Positions 22,304 to 33,551 of a stretch of DNA of 64,000 nt are shown here, piece by piece. Source of the stretch: Reticulascus tulasneorum (Eukaryota; Ascomycota; Sordariomycetes; Glomerellales; Reticulascaceae); assembly GCA_001557505.1 (NCBI GenBank), contig LSAX01000001.1, forward strand, positions 2,976,001 to 3,040,000, given 5' to 3'. The stretch's first letter is position 1. Each line of letters starts with the position of its first letter. Below the pieces are notes generated by a model that did not search any database, had not been told where the DNA came from, and saw only the letters and a program-made list of their open reading frames with translations. Made by a program: the position numbers and the translations under genes.

Positions 22304-23619
22304 TCAAACCAGCAGATTAACAGCCACGAAGTCCTGAAGAAGGCATGTTAGCAGCGCGCGAGTATCTCCAGTCCAAAGTGTTGACTTACGGGAAACTCCT
22401 TCTGCAAGGCATTCGTCACTCTCTCCACCTCCTCAGCCATATCTTGCACGTTGGCATCCCATCTCCTCATCTCCTTGCCCACCACGACTTCCGCCCGTCC
22501 ACTGCCCTTCTTTCCCGAAGCCTCGCCGCCCTCGAACCAAATAATGCGTTCGAGTTGATCAATCCGACCTAGCAGCCGGCCTTGCTCGATCATCCTGGCC
22601 GTCGTCTCCTCCGCCCGATCCCCATCCAATCCGAGTAACACGCCTAGTGCATCGAAGCCGATGTTGCTGTATAACCTCGACGCTCCTAGTAGGTTGTGCT
22701 CCACGACTGCCTTTGCCAGCACCGTAGACCCATCAGCAGTTGTGGCCAACTGGTGTGGTTGCAGTCCTTGGGCGAACTTGTCCACCTCCTCGGGAGCAAG
22801 GAGGCGATCAAAGAACATCTTCTCCAGGATTCCAAACTCTTCCAGGCCCGAGGATCGCTCGTCCTTGTATAGGCGACCTAAAGTTCGGCTACGCATAGGA
22901 CCTGCCGGGGCTAGAATCGCGCATTTGATCGCCATGCCAAGGGTGTGCAGCCGCTCCTCCTCGGCAATGGCGGAGCTCAAGCTGATCTCATGATACCGCC
23001 CACTGGCGCCTAGAAACTCCCGCTTCGAGTCCAAGATGCGCGCCTGGGAAAGCTTGAAGTGCAAATCCAAGTCGCGGTCCTTAACCGTGTGCATGATGTT
23101 CTTCAGCTTGTTGACATACGTCTCTGCAGCGGTGGTGTCATCGACTTCCAGGTAGTTCCGAGCAATGCGGATCCACACGCCAGCCTTCTCCTCATTGGTG
23201 ACCTTCCTTTGCGAGCTGTCGAGCGGTATCTCGGCCAGAACTTTGGCTGCCTCAAGAAAGTCCTCATTGCCTTCGAGAGCTGTGGCGATGAGGTCCCGGA
23301 TTGTGGCCGCTTGGTCGAGGAAGGACGAGGGTTGGGTCGTGAGAAGTGTCAGAGCGTGGTTGCCCACGTCGATCCACATGTCCTCATTTTTGAGCTCCTT
23401 GAGGGTCGAGATGAAAGTGGTGAGGACTGATCGGGTGGATACAATTCCAAGAGCTGCAGCGAAGAAGGAATCGAGGATAGCTTTCAGGTCATCAGTTGCT
23501 GTTTGGGGCGACGAGAGGGTCTTGATGTCGGAGAGGATCGCTTCATATATAGGAGCTTTCTCGCCCGTTGAAGCTTCGGCTTCTGCCAGCCGCTGTGAAA
23601 CTTTGGGACCTGGTGCCAT
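22304..23619 (-). CDS. csn4: COP9 signalosome subunit 4 (PCI-domain protein)
   Basis: Exons 22390-23619 and 22304-22333, joined through a 56-bp intron, give 419 aa. The last exon encodes DFVAVNLLV, replacing a read-through tail. CSN4 is a scaffold subunit of the COP9 signalosome, which removes Nedd8 from cullins and so controls SCF ligases. The N-terminal two thirds is a helical-repeat region (landmarks WIRIARNYLEVDDTTAAETYVNKL, of which the LEVDD..AAE core is typical, and YHEISLSSAI). The PCI/winged-helix part follows at about residues 290-390 (EHNLLGASRLYSNIGFDALG, MIEQGRLLGRIDQLERIIWF). Length and order fit the family. The ATG at 23619 (MAPGPKV) is preferred; the longer upstream frame looks like leader. 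Confidence 0.92.
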
Positions 23620-25281
23620 ACTGGGATATGATTTTTTGTCAGTGAGACTAGTTTGGTGGTAGGATAGCAGGAAAGAATGCTCGCAAGGCTGAAGCGACAC
23701 ATGAAAGTCGTCAAGCTATCGACAGCCACAGGTGGGGTAGGAGGCTACGGGGCTAATGTGGCGTACTTAATAAGGCTTCTATATTTGGGAAGAGGGGTGC
23801 TGATAAGTGGGGCTGAACTTATACCAACAAGCCCAACTTCCAATCTCTCTCAACGGCTCTTTATAAGCAACGAGTAAATATAGAATCCAAAACACAACCA
23901 GAACCGCCCCTCAAATCTCAACTCCCGAGGCCATATCATGAGCCAGTGAACGATAGCTCTTCTGGCCGCTGTCACAAAGAAATATTCGCGCTCCATATGG
24001 AATCAGACAACTAGTCATCAAGTTACAGATGGGAGGCAGAAGGTAGAACGGACGTTTAAGAGGATGGGCATGAGCTAGACGTGTGAAGCTTGGAAATGTG
24101 ATAAGGGTATAAGGTTTGTCTCAGCTTTTTGTATTCCTTAAGTTTGAAGATAAAAGGTCCCTATGTTTGTTCAAGAAGTATTCGATATGGACTTACGGCC
24201 CTCCAACTGACTTGGCTGCATGCAACAGCTCGGACTTTATATTGTCCTTGTGCCAGTACACACTTGGATGAATAGGATGTGTTCGGCTCGTTTCACGAAC
24301 CACTCTTAAACGGCCCCCAAATCATCACGGCCGTTGTTAGCAGAAGGCACGTGTTAAACGTATCGCCGCCAAGAACTGGGCACGAAGCGGCCCCCAATGT
24401 GGAGAGTTCCACAGCTGCGGTTCCTCGATCGTGGTGATGTGATGCGATAATATGGGACTACAAGGGGGCTTGCACAATACCGCGCAGATATCAGATCTCA
24501 AATCGAGCCTTACGCCCGTTCTGCGGACGGCAAAGCAATGATGGACGATGGAAACACCCCCCGGGTCTCGCACCAGTGATTGGGCATGCGAGATCGAGCA
24601 TCCAAACCCACATATCGTGAACCCATGCAAGACTGGGCCTCTTCACGACATCGGAGATATATTCTAGTGCTTACTACGCAAGTCCTTGCAGGCGGGAGGG
24701 AATCTAGATCGAAGTTTCGATGCCAGCGCTTGTGGCGTCTTCGCAGCCCGTCTTACATGGCAGCGGAACTCCCTCGACGGCGTAGTTCCCTCCACCCTGT
24801 ATCGTTGAGCCCGGTACAGTCAGCTGGGATAGCGCAGCCTCCAGTCGTCCAGTATGCGGATAAAGTTAAAATGGACTTCATCTTCTCGTCTTTATCAGCT
24901 GACCTCTTAAACAAGATTTCGTTCCGATGGCTGTTTTCTTATCCCGGTCAAGATATGCATCCCAGGCTTGAGGATCCAGGACCAATCGGTAGTATAGTTA
25001 TGGACAGCAATAGGGGCCAAGAGCAATGCATTACTTCCGAAATCAATACTCGACCAAATACAAAACCTTTGGGAGTGTCAATGAAAAGAATCCTGAGAAG
25101 AATGTATGTAGTGGAAAAACTGGCGGAGTTGTGTGTGGTGCGATTTTATCTGTTCCACAATCAAAACTGGGTATCTTCTAAAATCAGACCACTGTCGGCC
25201 GACAATGACGAATCTACTTTTACAATCCGCGTACATAAGCACGCTCCCTCTGCTGATTTTCATATCTTTACCATCCTCTGG
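23620..25281. other. Intergenic region, 1.7 kb
   Basis: It holds the promoter of CSN4 and the 3' flank of Jac1. A 342-codon open frame on the plus strand (24580-25608) runs into the antisense of Jac1 and shows no family features. No gene is supported. Confidence 0.5.
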
Positions 25282-26076
25282 CTAGTGTTCCAACACAATT
25301 GGCTTTCCCCTCTCCCAGTTGTCCAAACTCTCCTTAACGTTCACCCAATACCTCAAGTTCACAGCCTCCCTCTTCGCCGTGTCGATATCATCGTTTCGGA
25401 ACGCCCCCTCCAGAACCTCTTCGCTAAATCGAATGCGAACATCGTTCTGCTCCCTCAACGTATCCAACTCCGACTCCTCTTGCGCTTCTTCGATCTCTTC
25501 TCTAGCTTCCAGAACGATCATCAACAGCTCTGGGTCCTCGACTTTCAGTGTTTCGTCATTCGCGACGTCAACACCTCGGAGAGAGAGCAAGTATTGGGCC
25601 CTCAATAAGGGGTTGGCGAGCGTCCTGAATGCTTCGTTGATTCGAGCCGATGTCGCTTCGGCCCGGACTTTGTGCTCGGCTGGGTGCAGGTCGGGATGTG
25701 CTTTTGCTTGCAGCTGAAGGAACTCGCGACGGAGCGCGCGTACATCAATAGGGAAGTGGCCCTTGGGAGGCGGGCCATCCGGAAGAGTTATTGGGAAAAA
25801 TTCGTAGTGCGTCAACGGCGGTGTCGCGGACGAGGATATATTGCTCCTCGTGCTGGTAGACGCGTTGGGTGCCGGTCTGCCGAGCGTTGCACTTTGCGAT
25901 AGCCATCGTCTCTGTCCTGATATACGTGACGATGCCGTAGCCAACACAGTTCTACTAGTAGCCCGCGGTGTGGTGGAGAACGATTGGGCGGCGGAGACCC
26001 AGGAAATTCTGCTTTGTCGGCGGCACCTCGAGCAGATGCGAGATAGATCGCGAGTTGCGAGGAGTGAAGTTCGCAT
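25282..26076 (-). CDS. jac1: Mitochondrial J-protein co-chaperone Jac1/HscB
   Basis: This is a single-exon gene of 264 aa. An Arg/Ser/Thr-rich N-terminus (about residues 1-85, almost no acidic residues) fits a mitochondrial presequence. The J domain follows, with the HPD motif in KAHPDLHP (about residue 132) and the helix ARINEAFRTLANPLLRAQYLL. The HscB C-terminal helical domain contains EAREEIEEAQEE and the typical end of the fold (NLRYWVNVKESLDNW). Jac1 presents the Isu scaffold to the mitochondrial Hsp70 for iron-sulfur cluster transfer. It is divergent from the cytochrome b5/FMN dehydrogenase gene across 538 bp. Confidence is high because HPD and the HscB-type tail occur together. Confidence 0.93.
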   Translation of the reverse strand: MRTSLLATRDLSRICSRCRRQSRISWVSAAQSFSTTPRATSRTVLATASSRISGQRRWLSQSATLGRPAPNASTSTRSNISSSATPPLTHYEFFPITLPDGPPPKGHFPIDVRALRREFLQLQAKAHPDLHPAEHKVRAEATSARINEAFRTLANPLLRAQYLLSLRGVDVANDETLKVEDPELLMIVLEAREEIEEAQEESELDTLREQNDVRIRFSEEVLEGAFRNDDIDTAKREAVNLRYWVNVKESLDNWERGKPIVLEH

Positions 26077-26614
26077 TGTGACTTTAATCCGTTACACAAA
26101 AAACGTAACTGTAAGCGGTAGCGTAGGTCGGTGTAGTAGTTGTGGTGTAAAGAGTCGTAAGTCGCGACCTTGCGACATTGCGAATTTTCACAAGATTTGA
26201 AAATGATGACGTTGCTTACTCGGGCACAGAAAACGTCGCTGTAACAAAACCGCGATCTCCGTCAGCCGAGCACGCCACGGGCACTGTATTCTCCGACCTC
26301 GGCGCCCACTGCTCGCAGCCACAGTGACCGGGGGACGCTCATACCGCTATAGTAAATGGCCGTCATCTGCTGTAATGTGCCCATTTTTGGCGGCCCTTGG
26401 CGTTGTTTGCACTACCCCCGCAGCCCCGGTCGCTAGAACGGAGCGCTCGCGGGATCTGCTGTCGAGGCACTTTGAGTAGTTAGCATTTACCGGGATAATT
26501 CCCGCCGAATCAATTGCTTCATATTTTGGCTGACCTACCTCCGCTAATAATCTTCGTAGCTGTCAAACATAGTTTGTCGAACCTCGCGAAAGCTTTACTG
26601 GGGCTTAAAGCACA
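26077..26614. promoter_or_regulatory. Divergent promoter region (Jac1 / cytochrome b5-FMN dehydrogenase)
   Basis: This 538-bp gap between two divergent start codons must serve both genes. I see no TATA box or known element that I would stand behind. Confidence 0.5.
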
Positions 26615-28261
26615 ATGTCGAAATCCTTCGACGCTGAAGAGAGTAGGTTTCTGTGGCAATATCCTGATTATCTTCTGGGAACGCTAACAAAGCACCAGTC
26701 GCAAAGCATACTACAGCAGAAAGTTGCTGGGTAGTTCTTTATGGGAATGTGTACGACGTGACAGAGTTTCTCCCTTCTCATCCCGGCGGCTCGAAGATCA
26801 TTCTCAAGTTGGCAGGTCGAGATGCGACGGAGGAGTACGATCCGATTCATCCACCAGGGACCCTGGAGGAGAACTTGAAGCCCGAAGCGAAGCTGGGAAT
26901 AATCAACCCCGACTCCGTTGTGAAAGCCGATATACCACCGGTGGGTAATGAGGGCAAGGAGGAAGTTGGGCCACCGCCACTGGAGAGCTTGTTGAATTTA
27001 GACGACATCGAGGCAGCCGCAACGAAGATTATTTCCAAAAAGGCATGGTCTTACTACTATTCAGCCGGCGATGATCTATGGTCTAAAAGCTTCAACAACA
27101 AGGTTTATAGACAGATTCTACTGCGGCCGCGAGTGTTCGTCGACTGCACTCCGTGCGACACCTCGACTACTCTTCTCGGACACTCCGTTGGATTGCCGAT
27201 ATATGTCTCTCCCGCAGCCATGGCGCGACTGGCACACCCTGACGGCGAGCATGGCATTGCCAAAGCTGCGGCGAGGTTCGGTGCAATGCAAGTTGTCTCC
27301 AACAACGCATCCATGACGCCGGAGCAGATTGCTGAAAGCGCTGCCCCGGGACAAGTGTTCGGATGGCAGATATACGTTCAGAATGACAGGGCAAAAAGCA
27401 TTGCTATGCTAAAGCGCATCAATGCTATGCGAGATCGATACAAGTTCATCTGCCTCACCCTCGATGCCCCGGTGCCCGGAAAGAGAGAACACGACGAGAG
27501 GTCGCAGTTCGACGGGGCGCTGACTGTGACAGCGGCAGTGAAAGGCGGGGAACAGCAGCTGCCGGGTCGGGGTGGTGTCGGCCAGCAGCTGTTTTTCGGG
27601 ACGGCAAGCGATCTCACATGGAAGACGACTCTACCATGGCTGGCAGAACACACGGATTTGCCAATCGTCTTGAAGGGTCTGCAAACACACGAGGATGCTT
27701 ACTTGGCCGCCCAGCATGCTCCGCAAGTTAAGGCCATCATCTTATCCAACCACGGCGGGCGAGCTCTCGATACGGCGCCGCCTGCCGTCCATACACTGCT
27801 CGAGATACGGAAGTACTGCCCCGAGGTCTTTAGCAAAATAGAGGTATGGGTAGATGGGGGCATCAAGCGTGGCACAGACGTCGTGAAGGCACTATGCCTT
27901 GGCGCAAAGGGTGTCGGTGTTGGCCGAGCGGCTCTGTTCGGATTGGGAGCTGGCGGTCAAGCAGGCGTAGAGAGAAGCCTCGAGAGTGAGTGGCTGAGTG
28001 TCCCATGATGGTTGCGTGCTAACACGAGTTCAGTCTTGAAAGCTGAAGTGGAAACGTGTATGAGGCTCCTTGGCGCAAAGAACGTGACTGAACTAGGCCC
28101 CAGATTTGTGAGTAGTAACCTTAGATACACATGGTTAAAGTGTGGATGAGCTGCAGATTGACGTTTCTTGGCAGATCAACAGTCGAGCCGTGGAGAGGGA
28201 TATCTATGATGGCGATTCTGGACTAGACAAGGCCGGTCTATGGACGAAGTCAAAGCTCTAG
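26615..28261 (+). CDS. Cytochrome b5-domain FMN-dependent 2-hydroxyacid (L-lactate type) dehydrogenase with C-terminal SKL
   Basis: Exons 26615-26642, 26699-27985, 28034-28107 and 28175-28261 (introns of 56, 48 and 67 bp) give 491 aa. Residues 1-80 form a cytochrome b5 domain; the heme ligands are expected in HPGG (about residue 36) and DPIHPPG (about 59). The remainder is the FMN TIM barrel of the Cyb2/glycolate oxidase family. It shows [31 protein letters not shown], the catalytic SNHGGR (His/Arg at about 360) and the phosphate-binding [26 protein letters not shown]. Unlike yeast Cyb2 there is no N-terminal presequence (it starts [10 protein letters not shown]), and the protein ends in SKL, the canonical PTS1. 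Peroxisomal location is therefore inferred. The substrate (lactate or another 2-hydroxyacid) is not determined. Confidence 0.92.
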
Positions 28262-30098
28262 CGGGGGATCTCCATGAAGTAGCGGCCGCATCCAGACAGT
28301 AAAGCGGGCGAACTGGTCTGAAGAGTGCAAGTATTTGCTTGTGAAGCCGACGACCTGCATCAAATATTGGCTGGAGTTTGCTTGGCTTTCGTGCCAACTT
28401 GCCTACCCCAGAATGAATAGGCACTTGGCTGGATAGGGATCTAGGAGGCGGCACACTTTGGCCAAGTCTGGAGTAACCCACTACGTCGTACCATGTAGGG
28501 ACCTGCGATGTGGACATGTAGAAGCACGAGCGAAATTCACAGCTGCGCAAGACTACGGGAGCGCTACTCTTACCGCCACGTCGTACTTTTGCTGTTCTCC
28601 AGGGATTAAATGTGTGCCCTGGACGGAATCACCGAGTTGGCATGCCACACACCAAACTCCGTACTGCTATACGATATCCCCCCTAAGACAAAGTTCTTCA
28701 TGCAAGCTGGCCAGTTTTTCGGCGGCTTTTAATACGGTTAGCAGTGGCCACCAACAGTAATCTGTAGGTGGCAGCGACCTGAACAGGCTTCTCTGCACGT
28801 GTGGGAAGGATTGCAACGCTGTGGATATAATAGGCCAGTAGGCGAGAGAGTGTTGGGCCACGAAGGATCCCGCGCAGGCAAATCGATAATATACGCCAAG
28901 GAGGAGGTGTGGCGATTGTGGGCAGGCGCTGCAGGGGTGTGAAATGACCGCTTCAGGGGGCGCATCCACGCCGTTCAAGGGCATGCCGGTGGCAATCAAG
29001 ACAGCAGCAAACGGAGGGAGGTTCTTTGGTTCGGGTTTTCCTGTTCTGCCGCAGTTCGTTTGTTCGACACAACCCTGTGGCTGTTGCATGTGGAGGCAGC
29101 ATCCCAGGCCCGATGCAGATAAGTGGTCAGCACTCAATATTTAAAGGGGAAATGATCCCAGCAAATCAGAGCAGGAGGCAGCGAATCTCCGGGTCTAGCG
29201 GCCATCCAAGCCATGTAGGGAAAGGAGGGAATTGATTCTTCTCTTTCCATCGTTCATTTAAAGTGGTTCGGAGGGGGGCAGATTAGAGCCGCGATTCAGA
29301 ACACGAGCCAGGTGTAGGCTGCTATTGGATCAAGGGCCTGTTGTTAGGGGTTTCGTCGTGGGGACTGATACTCGAGGGAGGACGGGCCAAACAGGTGTGT
29401 TTGCGTTACCTATTGCGTCAAGGTCAGGGTCACGTTCGGTGAAATGCGACCGCATGGGTGGCTCCGTGGAATAAATCGAATCTTACGACGCTAGATAGAC
29501 ACCCACTCAGGGTTAGCCTCTTCCCAGTAGTTTGCAAAATCCAACATCGAGTTGCTAGTTCTGGAGATGACTCTGTCCCACCTGGGGTTGCCCAACAGCG
29601 AGAGGTCAAAACTCTCTCATTCACACCTCGACCGCGGATCAAGCTTGGCTTGGGGCCGGCAAGAGCCAAGTGCCTGGCGTTTGCTGGCATTTGACACGTT
29701 CTGTCATGTGCCTCTTCCACAAGCCGAGGGTCCGCAGATTGGACTGCGTACTTTGATGTCAGTGGCAAGGGTCTCCGACCAACTTGAGGGGAGTGAATGC
29801 GGGGATCAAATTTGGAGATGGTGTCAACCGACTCGACCATGGTTGTTCACCACCACGGCACACGACCTGGATTGGGGATTACTGCCCGAAGCTGCCCTCG
29901 TAAGTGGATGGATCAGTAAATTCGATCAGTGGCGGGGCAGGATATCCTGGTTTGCCTGGATGGGCCTGACAATGGGAAGAGGCGGCCTAGTGCAACTTCG
30001 CACCCACACTTCCTTCGAGATCTAGTCATTTCAAGCTAGTCTAGTTGAAGCAACAGCTGCATCGGTCGAGTGCAGCGTTTTTGTTCCCCAGACGCCCA

Positions 30099-30140
<42 letters not shown>

Positions 30141-30421
30141 CAAGTTACCCCAGAGCGGTACACCTTCTTCTGTTACTTTGTAGGGATCCGCCCTTTACAT
30201 ATCCATACATGTCCGCAGCTCCCGGATCCAAGTTAAAGCTTAGCTCACGCTCTCTTTCATACCGCTTCCTAGTCTTCTTCTGAAAGTTTATCTTTTCGTC
30301 ATAACCTCGAGCGTTTACACCCTCTGCTCGCTTCTGTCTCTCAGTTTCTTGCTGGCCCGGTCCGGTTCCCCCCATTCTTTTACCCACGCAACGCACACGC
30401 CCAAGCGCATAATCTGTGATA
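28262..30421. other. Intergenic region, 2.2 kb, with a microsatellite
   Basis: The open frames on both strands overlap and show no domain features. The final 400 bp, pyrimidine-rich with scattered C/A tracts, should be the promoter and leader of the DUF3712 gene. No gene is supported. Confidence 0.5.
30101..30138. repeat. (AC)19 dinucleotide microsatellite
   Basis: A perfect AC repeat of 38 bp lies about 285 bp upstream of the DUF3712 start codon. It is likely to vary in length between strains. Confidence 0.95.
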
Positions 30422-31621
30422 ATGTCGTCGGACAAAGATGTCGTTTCTCAGCACGAGCATGCCGTCGGGGGCAGGACCAAGAAGAAGGGAGGATTTGGGC
30501 GCCACTGCGCAAGATTCTGGTGGATATATGTGATCGCCCTGCTTGTCATTGTTGCCGTTGTCGTCCCAGTCATGTAAGTCAAGCAGGCTTGGTATAAGCC
30601 TCAACAAACATGAAGCTAACAGGATATGCAGAATTCTTGTTGCGATTCCAAAGATTGCCCAGCAGAAGATGGACGATGCCAAGCTCGAGATCCAATCGGT
30701 CAGGCTCACAAGTACCAAGTCCAACTCTTACTTCCTGAATATCGACTCCACCATCGAGTCAGATGGCAAGATCCACGCCGAGATCGAGGGTTTCCACGGG
30801 CAAATGTATCTTGAGGATGTGGAGCCCCACGTTCCTTTCGTACTTGTCGAGTTCCCCGAGACCACTTCAGTCAAGCAACAAGTGGTCAACGTCAGCCAGC
30901 CAATCGAGGTCAACGACATGGCAGCCTTCACCACCTTCAACACCTGGTTCCAGAACAATGAGACTCTCCGCGTGACTCTGTATGGCAAGACCAAGGTCCA
31001 TGTCAAGGGCATTTCCAGGGGCTATGACGTGACGTTCAAGAAGACCGTGACCATTAACGGTAAGAAGGATTCCTTGGAAGTCCACTTGTTATGAATGGTG
31101 CTGATTCTCCCCAGGCTTGAATGGCTACAAAGGAATGGTCGTGACCGACCCCGCTGTTGCGCTCGCAGCAGATGAGAGAGGAGACAACTTCCACGGAATC
31201 GTGGACATCCCCAACGCCTCAGTCTTCACCCTTGAAATTGTGAGTTGGCTCCAATGGTATCTGTGCTCGGAAACAAGTAGCTAACCATCACCAGGGAAAC
31301 ACGACCTATCACAACTACCTCAACGGGGTTGAAATCGGAACTCTCTTCCTCGACAATCTGATTCTGCGCCCAGGATCAAACAAGTACCCTGTTCGCGCCA
31401 ACGTTAGTCAGGGACCAGTCTTGACAACCATCAACACTCGCCCCTACTGCGAAAGCGGTATTCTTCCCTTTGAGCTCAGCGGGTGGAAGCCCAATGGCGT
31501 TGTCAACAACGGGGAGCCGCTTAGCTACTTTGGCGATGCCCTCGCGTCCGCCAACGTGACCGTCGGTATTGATATTGGGGAAGCTCTTGGAAAGCTCGGC
31601 GTCACTCCCCAGTGCGCTTAA
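30422..31621 (+). CDS. Single-pass membrane protein with DUF3712/LEA-like domain
   Basis: Exons 30422-30573, 30632-31059, 31115-31239 and 31295-31621 (introns of 58, 55 and 55 bp) give 343 aa. The N-terminus is basic and cytosolic (RTKKKGGFGRH), then one membrane segment follows at about residues 33-55 (FWWIYVIALLVIVAVVVPV, continuing into ILVAIP). The long extracytosolic part is beta-rich, with the repeated pattern of fungal DUF3712 proteins, which resembles LEA14/WHy folds (VRLTSTKSNSYFLNIDST, AFTTFNTWFQNNETLRVTLYGKT, NTTYHNYLNGVEIGTLFLDNL). N-glycosylation sites (NVS, NAS, NTT, NVT) fit a lumenal or extracellular location. The molecular function is unknown; lipid or membrane stress roles are only suggestions from the fold. 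Confidence 0.85.
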
Positions 31622-32083
31622 GACACCCGCAATTTGTCAGTAGGGACTGACTCAATGTTGCCTGTTTATGTCCTGAGGGCATAGCATCGGTGGGATGGTG
31701 AAATCTTCTTGGCGACATTTCTGAGATTAAAGCTGCTGGATGGCTCAGCCGCCGTCCTGTCTCTGACGTAATTCTTCTTTGTGCATATAGGGAAGCAATG
31801 GTGCTTCCTGGACCTCGTCCGTACTGAGCTATGATACCTCTTAAAGTTACCACCCTGTGCCCTTTCCTGCCTCTTACAAATGTGACCGCCATTTTGCAAG
31901 ACGGATCTCCTTAATGCCGGGCTCGTTCCCACGACTCGCTTGCGGTGCTTGCTAGAACAAGCCTGACCCCGCAAGCCACATGCGGAGAACCTCGTTGACA
32001 CATGCGAATTTCGTGGGCAAGACCTGGGGCTGACTGATTGCTTGCCTGCGTCTCCCAATGCACGAAGGCATTTGGGGAATCGA
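31622..32083. other. Convergent 3' intergenic region
   Basis: This 462-bp gap lies between the stop codons of two convergent genes. Nothing beyond 3' UTR-type sequence is visible. Confidence 0.5.
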
Positions 32084-32964
32084 TCACCAAGCGCCGGCTT
32101 TCCGTTTCCCTCCTCGAGATAGCCCTCCCACCCCTGACGCATCATCCACCCCTTTGCTTGGGTTCGAAGCAGGGACAAAATCAAGTGCGCTCCTCGTGCC
32201 ACTCGCCTTCTCCGCCTCCCTCTCCTTGCGGATCCTCTCTTGGCTCTTCTTCAACGGCCCCCGAAACGCCCAATCCGGAAATCCGTTCGGATTCCATAGA
32301 TCCGTAGATAGCGTAGTGGCATACTGGTCCTTCTCGTCGAGCTCGACAAAGTCCATTAGCTTGTCCATCAAGCTGGGGTTCTTCAGTGCTGCTGACTGAG
32401 CTAACTTGGCGTTGAAATGCACCCCCTTCTTCTTGAGCTCGAGGAACTGCTCGAATTTCTTGTTGATTGCTGGAGGTGGCGAACCAGGCGGCGAAGGCGG
32501 GATATCAAGGTTTGGGACAGGCGGTAGTGTGAGTTCTCGCAGAAGAGCTCGGTTTGCTGAGTACGGCGAGGCAGGATGCTGGCCATCCTCAGCTTCTTCT
32601 ATTGTAAATGTGTCTTCCATAGGAGGCAATGCTGGTCCTAGTGGGACTGTATGTTGTTGCACTGGCCCGATGATCGCAGGTTCTTCGGGCTCAGTCGGCG
32701 CGACCTCTTGCGTGGGCTCTGTATGGAGATCTGGTAGATGTTAGTACCATTTTTATCCGCCAAGCATATGGTATTTGCTACTGTACTTGTTTGATTCAAA
32801 ACTAGAGTGGATGAATTTGAGGGAGCATGTTTAGGCTACCGAGACAATCAGTGAGATGGAACGGTGTTGATGGAAGATGACATGAGACCTACTGCTGTCT
32901 CAGGAACTTCATCCTGAATGTCGTCGTCTTCATCGCTGCTTGCATATGCAACAAGACCACCCAT
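32084..32964 (-). CDS. SAP30-binding protein / HCNGP-family protein
   Basis: Exons 32893-32964, 32787-32835 and 32084-32730 (introns of 57 and 56 bp) give 255 aa; all phases agree. The second intron carries a perfect TACTAAC branch site. The N-terminus MGGLVAYASSDEDDD is the family hallmark. The HCNGP domain follows: GSPPPAINKKFEQFLELKKKG, FNAKLAQSAALKNPSLMDKL and the YATTLSTDLWNPNGFPDWAF region (about residues 130-205). The C-terminus is basic (RGGKRKAGAW). Animal members bind SAP30 and have been linked to splicing of short introns together with RBM17-type factors. A nuclear role in RNA processing or transcription is inferred. It is divergent from the Prp5 gene. Confidence 0.9.
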
Positions 32965-33551
32965 ACCGATTATTACTCATAAAATGAAGAGGTCAATGAT
33001 CTGCTAGCTGCTGCTCTGCCGCTTTGCAGGAGGTGGGTTATGGAGTGAAATGCCAAGTCAAATTCCTGGTCAAGATTGTAAGAAACATTGCAGCGCCACA
33101 CGTGGCTGATCAACAGTGGGTTGATGCGATTAAGGTAATGTCTGGACAAGACGAGCACGTAACGTCGGCGTACGAGCCCTTAAGGTGATATTCCACTACA
33201 TATGTCCAGATAATACTTCTTAGCATAATCTACTAGAAGCTATCACAGGATTTGAGGCCAACGAAGCCCTGATGTAGACTATGATGAAACGAGTATTGAC
33301 TCACGTGTGATGTGGCTTGTTGTACCTCCGTCATAAATTTAGTCGACATGGTACATCCAATTGAAGCTCGTGCCCATAATAAATTCAAGCCTCAAATTTC
33401 TGCCTGTGAACCTCTCCCCTCATCACCTAACTAAACCCACACGCAGCGACCTTCCATTCTCCTCTACGCATTTTCTTCATTCCGGTGCTGCGACTCGGTC
33501 TCAAAAACTGTGACCTTGTCCTACAAACAAGAGTAGCTCGACCAGTAAAGC
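32965..33551. promoter_or_regulatory. Divergent promoter region (SAP30BP-like / Prp5)
   Basis: This 587-bp gap lies between the start codons of two genes tied to pre-mRNA processing. The last 150 bp before Prp5 are C/T-rich leader-like sequence. No specific element is recognised. Confidence 0.5.

Noticed and set aside
24580..25608. 342-codon open frame on the plus strand
   Set aside because: Its last third is antisense to the conserved Jac1 coding region and the remainder has no domain, so it is best explained as a chance opening.
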